Below, in pieces: positions 1-7,855 of a stretch of 64,000 nucleotides of DNA; position 1 is the first letter of the stretch; each line of letters begins with the position of its first letter. A model generated the notes under the pieces. It was not told the origin of the DNA and did not search any database. It saw nothing but the letters and a program-made list of their open reading frames with translations. Origin of the DNA: Pseudophaeobacter sp965641885 (GTDB taxonomy: Bacteria > Pseudomonadota > Alphaproteobacteria > Rhodobacterales > Rhodobacteraceae); assembly GCA_965641885.1 (NCBI GenBank), contig OZ282574.1, positions 1,364,001 through 1,428,000 on the forward strand, in the 5' to 3' direction. The translations under genes were made by a program, and so were the position numbers.

Positions 1-1
1 C

Positions 2-604
2 AAGACGTTTCGCGGCATCAGGGTCACTTATGTGATCAACGACCGTTATCACGACACCAACAACAGCTATTCCCTTATGTTGGCGTCCTCTGCCATCGGG
101 GGCGCTGAATTTATCAAACTTGATGGCGATGTGGTGTTTGAGACCAAGGTCTTGCGGAACCTGGTGGACACGGACCTGCCCAATACACTCTGTGTTGATC
201 GCAGTATCGTCGTTACCAAGGAAGATAGAAAAGTAGTTGTCGACGAGGAGATGCGCGTTGCCGAGATCAGCACGTCAGTCATTTCCGAGACCGTGTTCGG
301 TAAGCCAAGCGGCATTGACAAGATCAGCGCAGTCACTGGACCACTGCTCTTTGCTGAACTGAAACAACTGATGCAAAGCGCAACTGTAGCACAGGTCCAT
401 TGTGAAGCCGCTTACGAGCAATTGGTCATAAAGGGTGTGCCTTTTCACACGTTAGACATTGCCGGTTTGAACTGGACGCAAATTGATACCACCGAAGGTC
501 TTTTGGCGGCGAACGCAATGTTTGGATCACCAATTGCGACGGTATCACGGGCCCAGCAACGAGCGTTTGATGAGGCCGCTGAGAAAGAGCCCCATCCAAC
601 ATAA
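2..604 (+). CDS. Sugar/choline-phosphate nucleotidyltransferase-like protein, 5' end cut by the window
   Basis: The reading frame is open from base 2 and ends in TAA at 602-604, so the start lies upstream of the window. About 200 residues are visible. The motifs fit the C-terminal two thirds of an NTP-transferase fold: a TNNSYSLMLA stretch (residues close to the first 25), a metal-binding KLDGDVVFE segment, and later a LNWTQIDTTEGLLAAN stretch in place of the usual D-x-D-x(n)-DL substrate loop. This pattern is typical of LicC-like phosphocholine cytidylyltransferases and related sugar nucleotidyltransferases that activate surface polysaccharide precursors. The substrate cannot be read from what is here. 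The upstream neighbourhood, which would decide between capsule and teichoic-like modification, is outside the window. Confidence 0.65.
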   Translation, partial: KTFRGIRVTYVINDRYHDTNNSYSLMLASSAIGGAEFIKLDGDVVFETKVLRNLVDTDLPNTLCVDRSIVVTKEDRKVVVDEEMRVAEISTSVISETVFGKPSGIDKISAVTGPLLFAELKQLMQSATVAQVHCEAAYEQLVIKGVPFHTLDIAGLNWTQIDTTEGLLAANAMFGSPIATVSRAQQRAFDEAAEKEPHPT

Positions 605-710
605 CCCCTCGAGACAATCCTCTGCGCCCCCTTGAGCGGCAAGCGGAGACTGCCACAGCCATTCCTTGTCATTCCGACATCGGATCGCTGCACACTAAAA
701 AGGAAAGATC

Positions 711-842
711 ATGGCCAGAGGCAACAAACGTGGAAACAAAGAGGCCAAGAAACCAAAGCAGGAGAAAGCAAAAGTCTCGGCCACAGCCAATTCACTCGCG
801 GGAAAACCTGCGTTGGCGATTGGTGGGAAAAAGGTAAAGTAG
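711..842 (+). CDS. Small conserved basic protein, 43 aa
   Basis: ATG at 711 follows a good AGGAAAG ribosome site at 701-707 and the frame ends in TAG at 840-842. The product is 43 residues, begins MARGNKRGNKEAKKPKQEK and is lysine-rich at both ends with a short Ala/Ser-rich middle. Proteins starting MARGN(K)RGN.EAKKPK are, from memory, annotated as short hypothetical proteins in many alphaproteobacteria; the function is unknown. The charge suggests nucleic acid or ribosome association, but that is inference. It stands alone, 107 bases after the nucleotidyltransferase gene. Confidence 0.7.
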   Translation: MARGNKRGNKEAKKPKQEKAKVSATANSLAGKPALAIGGKKVK

Positions 843-1592
843 GACGGATAGGCGTGGAACATCAATAAATTCTGCAAGCCTACAGAGAATAAGGCATTGG
901 CTGGTTTTTTGCCTGTTTGTTCCGCGCCGCAGGATTCTTCCAAGGGGAGCGCCTATCGTACGCTATCAACTTGCACTTGGCATCGAAAATCTGTTCCCAG
1001 TTCGCCGAGACATTCTTGCCTGCCATGGAAGCCCAACACATTGCTATGATTGCGAATATCCCATTCTAGGAACTGTACGCGCACCTCGCGAGCTAGTGCC
1101 TAGTTCAGACGCCTTCAAAACTTAACATAAACGGCCTTATCGGAATCCGAGGATCCACAAAGGCTTGTTTTAAAGGCATTTCAGTGGGGGAGGGTAGTTT
1201 GCAACGGGAAATGTCCCGGAATCGTCCCTCGGTCCAGTATGAGCCCTTTGGGCCGGGTTTGAAAGACAAAACCCTCCAGGAGGTTGCAGTCTTAAAACCC
1301 TCCTTAAAGCCCTTTTATATAAGGCTCCATCCGGCATCTTCCGCCTTCATCCGGTCTCTTCCGGTTACTGCAATATCAAGTGTCTCCTAACAGGGACACT
1401 CCGCGTTGCAGTAAAAGACACTTCCCGTTGCAGCAAATTATTCGCCCATTTTGCGGGCAGATGGCTGGGTCCTGCCCAGATCTGGCCATTTACCTAGTGA
1501 ACCGGGGTCAGGGAGCACTAAGTAGGAAGGGCGGACCACTTTCTGGGCGAGGCTCAGTGTGACTGCTTCAACTGCCTAAAGTCTTGGGTTTA
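843..1592. other. Gene-free stretch holding repeat copy 1 and an IS-end relic
   Basis: No convincing coding frame. It contains repeat copy 1 (973-1392). Just past that repeat is a small dyad AGTGTC...GACACT (about 1379-1400). At about 1529-1541 there is GGGCGGACCACTT, matching the reverse complement of the left tip of the IS at 2607, so another copy of that IS family probably once ended here. Confidence 0.5.
973..1392 (+). repeat. 420-bp imperfect direct repeat, copy 1
   Basis: Begins GCACTTGGCA and ends TGTCTCCTAACA. The same sequence recurs at 6697-7116 in the same orientation and with the same overall length. Identity is roughly 85-90 percent by eye and near perfect in the last 200 bases. 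No protein frame is conserved between the copies. The 3' part carries runs of short CCGG/CTTCCG words and ends at the point where the two copies diverge sharply, as expected for a mobile-element or island boundary. Confidence 0.85.
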
Positions 1593-2609
1593 CTAGTCGT
1601 CTGTGATTGCCAGGGCTGTCAGGGCGTCCATTGTTGCAACGATACTCTTCGGGTACCACTTGTCATAGTCACCTATCGAAATATGTTTCGCTATGGTGAA
1701 TAGTAGATTCCCTTGCCCGTTGTAGGCCCTAAAACAAGGATACCTTGCCACAATCATATCTTGAAGATTATGCCCTTTGGTCGCTAGGAAAGAACTAGGG
1801 ATGCCGAACTCTTTACCATTCATATACTCAATGACTGTTTTTTGGGACTGGTCGGCCTCAGGAAGCACGGCTGCGCAAAACCTGTCAATCATGTCCTGCC
1901 ATTTTTCAACTTTCCAGCGGTCTAGACTTCTTTCCCCCTCTCCGTCTTGCAAATATCCCTCGTTGACGGCGGCATCCATTTGTAACTTGCACATCAGCCT
2001 GATGCAAAGCACCGGGTCCAAAAGGAGGTTTTCAATTGCATAGCGTTCTCCTTCACAGAGGATGTGCAATCTTCCATCAGAAGATGAAGAATTTTTTGTG
2101 TCCCAATCAGCCATCCCAACTACTCGGTTCAGGCCTGCTGCAACCATATTGCTGACCAAGCTACGCACGCGAGCACAGCCTCCACCCACCGTTGTGCCGT
2201 CTTCGGTCCGAACGCCGGAGCCCAAGAAAGTCAACGAAACCTCAAAATTTAGGCAATTTTTCTAGCCGCTGTGCAGCTGGTTTCAAAGTTTGGCGTCGTT
2301 CTCATCCTCAGTGACGACCATAACTCTGGCATCGTAGTCGATTGCAAGTGTAGGAAGAGCTTCAGTGAGGTTGCGCAAAGCTTTATTGCGTCCGACCAAT
2401 TCCAGTCTACCATCAGAATTGTCCATCTCAAAAACTTCGTGATCCTCGACCAGCGCAACAGTCGTCGGAGAATGAGTTGTCATTATCACTTTTAATCCGA
2501 GGTCAGAGACTAAGGTTCCTTTGATTACTCTCAGGACGTATTTGATCATGCTCGGGTGCAGAGTTGCGTCAATCTCGTCAAGTAAGAGCAGTGAGCCTCC
2601 CCCTTTGAA
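1593..2609 (-). pseudogene. AAA/OLD-like ATPase with TOPRIM-like C-terminus, truncated and frameshifted
   Basis: Reading leftward from the IS edge, the frame gives GGGSLLLLDEIDATLHPS (Walker B and following helix, about 2610-2553), then VIMTTHSPTTVALVED (H-loop) and VMVVTEDENDAK, the beginning of a TOPRIM-type domain. The frame stops at 2285. A neighbouring frame gives QRLEKLPKF, and the original frame resumes at about 2252 with EVSLTFLGSG and runs to the stop at 1593. So there is one lost base near 2292 and one gained base near 2250, which compensate. The N-terminal half with the Walker A motif is missing: the IS sits directly on the upstream side and nothing clearly homologous follows it. 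This family (AAA_21/OLD-like) includes phage-defence and DNA-repair nucleases. I regard it as dead. Confidence 0.75.
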
Positions 2610-2797
2610 GTGGTCCGCCCCTATAGTTAGGAAAGCGGAGGACCAAGTATGGCCATTAAGAGACCCAAGCCGGAAGAGATTGTCGCGAAGTTACGGCAGG
2701 TTGAAGTTCTGATGGGACAAGGCATGCCCCGGATTGATGCGATCCGACAGATCAGCGTGACTGAACAAACCTATTACCGTTGGAAGAAGAATGGAGA

Positions 2798-2833
2798 CAT
2801 TGAGAGCGCCATTGGTCCGAGCGACAATGGCGA
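2798..2833 (+). repeat. 36-bp palindromic mini-element, copy 1 (in orfA)
   Basis: The unit has arms CGCCATTG (2808-2815) and CAATGGCG (2825-2832) with a 9-base loop, preceded by CATTGAGAG. It is identical over 36 bases to the reverse complement of 3398-3433. It falls exactly where the OrfA protein alignment expected for this family is interrupted, so it is an insertion and not IS sequence. Confidence 0.8.
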
Positions 2834-2973
2834 CGGGCGGAATGGGCACGGAACAACTCAAGGAACTGAAGCGGCTACAGAAAGAGAACGAGCATCTGCG
2901 TCGCGCGGTTTCTGATCTGACATTAGATAAGTTGATCCTGAAGGAAGCCGCATCGGGAGTGATGGCCGTCTGG

Positions 2974-2996
2974 GAATTGATCTGGCGGATCAATTC
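2974..2996. repeat. Hairpin inside a ~60-bp extra segment of orfA
   Basis: Perfect arms GAATTGATC (2974-2982) and GATCAATTC (2988-2996) around the loop TGGCG. It lies in roughly 60 bases that replace the normal short C-terminus of OrfA. It does not resemble the 36-bp unit, so it is a second kind of insertion or a rearranged tip. Confidence 0.5.
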
Positions 2997-3020
2997 AGGA
3001 CTGAACGGGCGGAGCCCCTG

Positions 3021-3909
3021 AGCCCCTCGCGTAGGCGGGCCTGCATCGACCATGTTCGTAGTCAGTTCAAGGTTTCTGAACGACGGGTTTGTCGCGTTCT
3101 GGGCCAGCACCGATCCACACAACGCCGATTACCACGTGGACGCGCTGACGAAGAACGCTTGGTCGAGGATATGATCGAGCTGACGCGCCAGTTTGGTCGA
3201 TATGGCTACCGTCGAGTCGCTGCTCTGTTGAGAGACGCAGGCTGGCAAGTGAACGACAAACGCGTCGAACGGCTTTGGCGACGTGAGGGGCTTAAAGTGC
3301 CAATGAAACAATCAAAGAAAGGGCGGCTCTGGCTGAATGACGGATCATGTGTCCGCCTACGTCCTGAGTATCGTAATCACGTCTGGTCGTATGACCCTCG
3401 CCATTGTCGCTCGGACCAATGGCGCTCTCAATGGCTCGATACACCACAGAACAGACGACGGCAGAGCCTTTAGGACGCTCAACATCTTGGATGAACACAG
3501 CCGGGAATGCCTGGCGATCCGGGTGAAGCGGAAGTTGAATTCGACGGAAGTAATCGACGCTCTTACGGATCTATTCATCCTACGAGGCTTGCCTGCCTAC
3601 ATCAGGTCGGACAATGGCCCAGAGTTCATCGCTGAGGCCGTCAGGGACTGGATCAAGGCGGTTGGGGCAAGGACTGCCTACATCGAGCCCGGGTCACCCT
3701 GGGAGAACGGATATTGTGAGAGCTTCAACGGGCGGATGCGCGACGAGTTGCTGAACGGCGAAATCTTCTACTCGCTACGTGAAGCCCAAATCATCATTGA
3801 AAGATGGAGGAGCCATTACAACACCAAACGACCCCATAGTGCATTGGGCTACCGCCCACCTGCGCCACAGGCCATCGTTCCGATGGACCAAAGGCCAATC
3901 ATGCACTAA
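3021..3909 (+). pseudogene. IS3 transposase OrfB (DDE integrase), interrupted
   Basis: The frame from 3021 reads SPSRRRACIDHVRSQF, then the HTH_21-like segment and GRLWLNDGSCVRLRPEYRN up to WSYD at about 3394. The 36-bp palindromic unit at 3398-3433 interrupts it. The integrase core resumes in another frame at about 3440 with HRTDDGRAFRTLNILDEHS, contains RSDNGPEFIAEAV and SPWENGYCESFNGRMRDELL, and ends with the typical GYRPPAPQAIVPMDQRP at 3909. First catalytic Asp (normally in WSYDFV) is beside the insertion; the second Asp and Glu are present. Confidence 0.8.
3398..3433 (-). repeat. 36-bp palindromic mini-element, copy 2 (in orfB)
   Basis: Reverse complement of copy 1 at 2798-2833 over all 36 bases, flanked by unrelated sequence on both sides (CCC before, GCTCGATACACC after). 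The extra segment here is about 44 bases and shifts the orfB frame. Confidence 0.8.
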
Positions 3910-4017
3910 CTTTCAAGTTGGACCACTCAAGTGGGGCTGCTCAAGTCGATGACAGAAACTTTATGTCTTTCGATAGGTCATTTATCCACTTGGGCACCGA
4001 AGTCTGGAGCATACTCT

Positions 4018-4046
4018 CCTATCCAAACGGATAGGGGGCCTATCCG
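4018..4046 (+). promoter_or_regulatory. Overlapping alternative hairpins before the sensor kinase gene
   Basis: Three arms alternate: CCTATCC (4018-4024), GGATAGG (4029-4035) and CCTATCC (4039-4045). The middle arm can pair with either neighbour, so two hairpins exclude each other. A T-run follows at 4054-4058. The layout resembles an attenuator leader 130 bases upstream of the kinase start, but it could also be repeat debris at the IS edge. Confidence 0.3.
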
Positions 4047-4178
4047 ACTGCCCTTTTTGATCCCGGTGCGTTCCGACTTATTTAGGGCGTTGATAGGCGC
4101 ACATTTCTGTCGCGACCTGTCAGGTGCGCGTCTTTTTCCTGCGTAGGCATCTGATCATACAGCGGTAAGGCAAGAACC

Positions 4179-6050
4179 ATGACAGCGCAGATCGACGGGT
4201 ATTCAGTGAAGCGCGGCCAAACCAACCTCTGGCAAGGCTTCCGTAAAATTGAGATACGCCGGATCAGCATCCGCTGGATCATCCTGTCGTGCTTTCTGCT
4301 AGTCGCGGTTGTGCCGGTTTTTAGCCTGTACAAATACACCGAGGCTTCAGCTGTACGCCGAGAAATAGCGAATGTGGAACAAAGCCACCTGATCATTGCG
4401 CAGAACCTTTCTGTCGCGATGGAGCGATATGCAAATGACGTAGAACTGGTTTTTGAGATTACGGCGGATGCACTCGACACCGGAAAAACCCCGATGTTCA
4501 GTACAGGGCTGAAGGATTTCGACATGGAATTTGTCGTTTTGCTGGACAGCAACAACAATCCCGTGCCGCAGGTGAGTGTAGGAAATACAAACACATTCGA
4601 TTTGCTCCGTCCTGAAATGCTGTCGCATTTGCGCGCTTTTGCGGAACAAGGAAACCGTGGCGTCGTGTTTTCGGGCATCCTGCCCTTTAACGAAACGCCC
4701 CATATTTTTGTGCTGAAGGCCTTCGCAGACGGCATGCTGGCCCTCGCACCGCTGTCGCCGCGTTACCTCAATACGTTGCAAAAATCTGTGACTTTTGGTG
4801 AAAAGGGCCATTCGATGATGGTTGATCAGTTCGGCCATGTCATCGCGCACCCGAACGCTGAATGGCAGGCAAGCTCCAAAGATGCCTCAAAAATTTCAGC
4901 AGTACAGCGCATGATGGCGGGAGAAACCGGTGTTCAGCAGTTCTACTCGCCCCCCCTGAAATCCGATATGATCGCAGGCTTTACATTTGTGCCGCGCACA
5001 GGCTGGGGTGTCATGGTTCCGCAACCGGTCAGCGAACTGGTAAACAAAGCCAAAGAAAAACAATCGACTGTTCTGGCCTTCGTGGGGCTGATCGTTTTTG
5101 TGGCCGTCGCAGCAAGCTGGTTTATGGCCAATCTGGTGTCCGCGCCGATCCGTAATGTTGTCGATACGGCAAATCGGGTTTCGGCAGGGGATATGGATGC
5201 CCGGGTTGATCTCTCACACTGGGTGATTGGCCCAACGGAGGCCACAGTGCTGGGTACGGCCTTCAACAAAGTCGTCTCAGATCTGCAGCGTGAGCAGCGT
5301 CTCCTTTCAACCGCTCTTGTGACGGCCGAAGCAGGCAGTCTGGCAAAATCGAACTTCATCTCTGTCATGAGCCATGAAATCCGAACCCCGATGCATGGCG
5401 TGATGGGTGTGATGGAGCTTTTGGGCTCTTCACCGTTGAACGACAAACAGTGCTCACTTCTGGCCGTAGGTCAGAAGGCATGCAGCAATATGGTCAGCCT
5501 GATGGATGAGGTACTGACGCTGGCCAAACTAGAAACCGGTGCTGCCGAAGTCAGTGTGCAGCCTTTTTCTGTGACGGAGTTGGTATCCGAGATCGTTGAT
5601 CTGTTCGGCCCCGCTGCAACGCTGAAATCCGTGGACCTGACCAGCAGGCTGTCTCTGGCCGTTCCGGATATGTTACAAGGCGACGCGCCTAAACTTAAAC
5701 AGATCCTGATGAACCTGGTCGGCAACGCCGTGAAATTTACGGAAACCGGCGAAATCCGGGTTGAGGCGACTGTTTTTAAAGTGGTTGGCGACGAGCTTGT
5801 TCTGTCTCTGCAAGTTATTGACAGCGGAATTGGCATCGCTCTTGAGGAAAGAGCTGAAATTTTCATTGATTTTCATCAGGTCGAGTCCGAATACAGTCGG
5901 TCATTCGAAGGAACAGGCCTAGGGCTATCAATCGTAAGCCGTATAGTTCACTTGCTGAAAGGCGCGGTTACCGTTTCAGACGGCATTAGGGGTGGCACAT
6001 GCTTTGAGGTTAAAGTCCCCTGCAGGGAGCATCCATCTGATGACCGTTGA
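4179..6050 (+). CDS. Membrane sensor histidine kinase (dCache, HAMP, HisKA, HATPase_c)
   Basis: 623 residues. A transmembrane helix at about 33-51 leads into a roughly 240-residue extracytoplasmic region with a dCache-like layout (SHLIIAQNLSVAMERYANDV; later MMVDQFGHVIAHPNAEW and GETGVQQFYSPP). A second helix spans about 297-320, followed by a HAMP segment (SAPIRNVVDTANRVSAGDMDA, about 321-375). The HisKA H-box is SHEIRTPMHGVMGVMELL with His399; the N-box NLVGNAVKF is near 512-520, and the G-boxes DSGIG (548-552) and GTGLGL (578-583) follow. There is no receiver domain; the partner is encoded next, overlapping by 11 bases. The signal sensed is unknown; dCache domains often bind small organic ligands. 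The pair sits in the repeat-bracketed accessory block. Confidence 0.9.
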   Translation: MTAQIDGYSVKRGQTNLWQGFRKIEIRRISIRWIILSCFLLVAVVPVFSLYKYTEASAVRREIANVEQSHLIIAQNLSVAMERYANDVELVFEITADALDTGKTPMFSTGLKDFDMEFVVLLDSNNNPVPQVSVGNTNTFDLLRPEMLSHLRAFAEQGNRGVVFSGILPFNETPHIFVLKAFADGMLALAPLSPRYLNTLQKSVTFGEKGHSMMVDQFGHVIAHPNAEWQASSKDASKISAVQRMMAGETGVQQFYSPPLKSDMIAGFTFVPRTGWGVMVPQPVSELVNKAKEKQSTVLAFVGLIVFVAVAASWFMANLVSAPIRNVVDTANRVSAGDMDARVDLSHWVIGPTEATVLGTAFNKVVSDLQREQRLLSTALVTAEAGSLAKSNFISVMSHEIRTPMHGVMGVMELLGSSPLNDKQCSLLAVGQKACSNMVSLMDEVLTLAKLETGAAEVSVQPFSVTELVSEIVDLFGPAATLKSVDLTSRLSLAVPDMLQGDAPKLKQILMNLVGNAVKFTETGEIRVEATVFKVVGDELVLSLQVIDSGIGIALEERAEIFIDFHQVESEYSRSFEGTGLGLSIVSRIVHLLKGAVTVSDGIRGGTCFEVKVPCREHPSDDR

Positions 6051-6432
6051 CAGCACTCCCGACCGCGTTCTGATTGCGGAAGACAACGAGACCAATCAAT
6101 TCGTCGTTTCCGCCATGCTGGACCTTCTTGGGGTGGAACATGACATCGTTGCAAACGGCACAGAGTGTCTGGCAGCGCTAGAAACCCGGAATTACGCTTT
6201 GATACTGACGGATATTTTCATGCCCGGCTTTGATGGCCTTCGGGCAACTGAGATGATCCGGCAGGGCGGCAGCCACCACGCGGGGATCCCGATTTTTGCA
6301 ATGACAGCAAATGCCGGGTCCGAGGAAAGGGTCGCATTTTCCTGCGCAGGCTCCAACGGGGTGCTTGCAAAGCCGTTCAAACGTGAAGAGCTTGAAGTAA
6401 TACTTGCTGACGTGCTGCCGCCGATTGGCTGA
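6040..6432 (+). CDS. Single-domain response regulator (CheY-like receiver)
   Basis: ATG 6040 lies inside the end of the kinase gene (11-base overlap), so the two are translationally coupled. 130 residues form one REC domain: acidic pocket EDN at 14-16, phospho-acceptor Asp58 in ILTDIFMPGFDG, the conserved Thr in AMTANA, and Lys in LAKPFKREEL. There is no output domain, so phosphorylated protein must act by contact with another protein or pass phosphate on. Its sequence style (ILTDIFMP.FDG, AMTAN, KPF) is that of receivers usually fused to hybrid kinases, suggesting the operon is a split hybrid kinase awaiting an Hpt partner elsewhere. Confidence 0.88.
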   Translation: MTVDSTPDRVLIAEDNETNQFVVSAMLDLLGVEHDIVANGTECLAALETRNYALILTDIFMPGFDGLRATEMIRQGGSHHAGIPIFAMTANAGSEERVAFSCAGSNGVLAKPFKREELEVILADVLPPIG

Positions 6433-6696
6433 AGTGTTGTAAAGCAACTAGACTATCTAGGCTCAGGCCTGCCAACATCTAACGTCAGAAAATGCTGCGC
6501 GGCGCTGGAATGTCCGTTGTGGCGAAACCGCGGCGCAGCACACTTGGAGGGTGTGGATGTCAGCTCTGGGCCGTTCGTGATCGCCACTACACCCGGTCGA
6601 ACTGACTTTGCAAAGGTCTCAATCTGCGCAATGCTTCCCTCGGAGGCTGCCAGAATCCTATCCGTAATACACGCGTTTTGCCACTGGCAGTGAGCG

Positions 6697-7116
6697 GCAC
6701 TTGGCACCGAAAATCTGTTCCTAGTTCGCCGAGACATTCTTGCCCGTCATTTAGGTCCAACACATTGTTATAATTTTGAATATCCTGTTCTGGGAACTGG
6801 ACGGGCACTCCGTGGGCTAGTTCCTAGTTCCGACGCTTCAAAAATTTAACATAAGTTCTATTATCGGACACAGAGGATCCACTAAGGCTTGTTTTAAAGG
6901 CATTTCAGTGGGGGAGGGGAGTTTGCAACGGGAAATGTCCCGGAATCGTCTCTTGGTCCAGTATGAGTCCTTTGGGCCGGGTTTGAAAGACAAAATCCTC
7001 CAGAAGGTTGCAGACTAAGAACCCTCCTGAAAGCCCTTTTTTATAAGGCTCCATCCGGCATCTTCCGCCTTCATCCGGTCTCTTCCGGTTACTGCAATAT
7101 CAAGTGTCTCCTAACA
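6697..7116 (+). repeat. 420-bp imperfect direct repeat, copy 2
   Basis: Second copy of 973-1392, same orientation, from GCACTTGGCA to CTCCTAACA. Differences are scattered substitutions and balanced one-base indels in the first half; the second half is almost identical. Sequence outside the two copies is unrelated on both sides, so the repeat has real edges. Confidence 0.85.
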
Positions 7117-7746
7117 CCCATTTGGTGAGGGCAGATGACCGGTTCCAGCTCAAAGCGGCTCCACGGTCGGATGACCAGGCCCACGAGTCGCCTCTACGGA
7201 ATGGGCGGTTTCCGGTCGTTCGCTTCAGCTACGTCTAGACTTGCACAGTTGAGAAAAACAGACCTTCCAAAGTTCACGAAGTTGAATTTCTTTTAGCTCC
7301 TCCCAGAGGCTGGGAACAGCCTAGAACCAGTATTCCGTCTTGACAGCGACGGAGTTTAGGGCCGGAAGATGCGCTTTTTTCGTTTAGCATGTCGCGTCTG
7401 TCTTTTTGAGCTACCTTTTCCCCACTTCCGCTTGAACCACTTAATTTCAGATTGGTAATATCCCCGTATTTCCGTAACCGCTTTTTTCTCGGAAGCGCCT
7501 CGCGAGGTGTGTTCGTTCCAGCTATTTAGCGCGCTCTCGAGTCGCCCTTGAATGTAGGATGGGACGTTGTTTTGGGCGCCTATGCGCCTGCGTGTCGTGC
7601 CGGCGGAATTGCCATCAAACCGTGGCATCAAGCACCTGCAAAACCCTAGGCAAGATTCCTGAAATGAGAGAGTTCAGCGTTGAGCGTGCTATGGGGCGGG
7701 GGCACCATTAAACTGTGGATTTCGCAGCAACGCGGTGCAAAATTCA

Positions 7747-7763
7747 TTGCATGCACTTGCATG
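7747..7763. promoter_or_regulatory. TTGCATG direct repeat upstream of the TonB receptor
   Basis: TTGCATG at 7747-7753 and again at 7757-7763, separated by CAC, about 93 bases before the receptor start. The placement suits a regulator site for an iron-controlled promoter. I cannot assign it to a known box (Fur, Irr or RirA). Confidence 0.3.
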
Positions 7764-7855
7764 TCTGTGAGCGTCACCATAAAAATGTGGGCGAAAATGC
7801 CTCGCCAGCCCCGATTCAGGGCAAGCCAGCACGAACCTGAATCTTGAGGAAAACC

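Larger units (their letters stand above)
2649..3021 (+). pseudogene. IS3 transposase OrfA, interrupted by two small insertions
   Basis: ATG 2649 opens a typical OrfA: MAIKRPKPEEIVAKLRQVEV, an HTH ending QISVTEQTYYRWKK at about 2790. Family members continue directly with YGGMGTEQLKELKRLQKEN. Here a 36-bp palindromic unit (2798-2833) separates these parts and shifts the frame, so the leucine-zipper half (GGMGTEQLKELKRLQKENEH) is read in another frame from about 2835. Near the C-terminus, where the family normally ends EAA.GNF, about 60 extra bases (roughly 2958-3018) containing a second hairpin add an unrelated tail before the stop at 3019-3021. Confidence 0.75.
2607..3928 (+). mobile_element. 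IS3-family insertion sequence, degenerate
   Basis: The termini carry related inverted ends: TGAAGTGGTCC at about 2607-2617 and its counterpart GGACCACTCA at about 3921-3930. Inside are orfA (HTH_Tnp_1 type) and orfB (rve integrase core with DDE residues) in the normal IS3 arrangement. The element is inserted in the ATPase gene at 1593-2609. I could not identify a clean target-site duplication, so exact ends are uncertain by a few bases. Both orfs are broken by small hairpin-forming insertions, so this copy should not transpose without help. Confidence 0.85.
6433..7855. other. 1.4-kb gene-poor stretch with repeat copy 2
   Basis: Contains repeat copy 2 (6697-7116). Bases 6433-6696 and 7117-7640 have frames of up to about 94 codons on the minus strand, but none has a credible ribosome site together with family resemblance. 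The last 200 bases before the TonB receptor hold its promoter region and a TTGCATG direct repeat. Confidence 0.5.

Noticed and set aside
1379..1440. Short dyads around AGTGTC and TTGCAG words next to repeat copy 1, considered as a CRISPR or integron attC remnant
   Set aside because: No regular spacing, no repeated spacers and no recombinase gene nearby.
6453..6737. 94-codon minus-strand frame entering repeat copy 2
   Set aside because: Not conserved in repeat copy 1 and no recognisable motif.
7356..7631. 91-codon minus-strand frame with a very basic C-terminus
   Set aside because: TTG start, weak ribosome site, no family resemblance and lies in degraded repeat-rich DNA.
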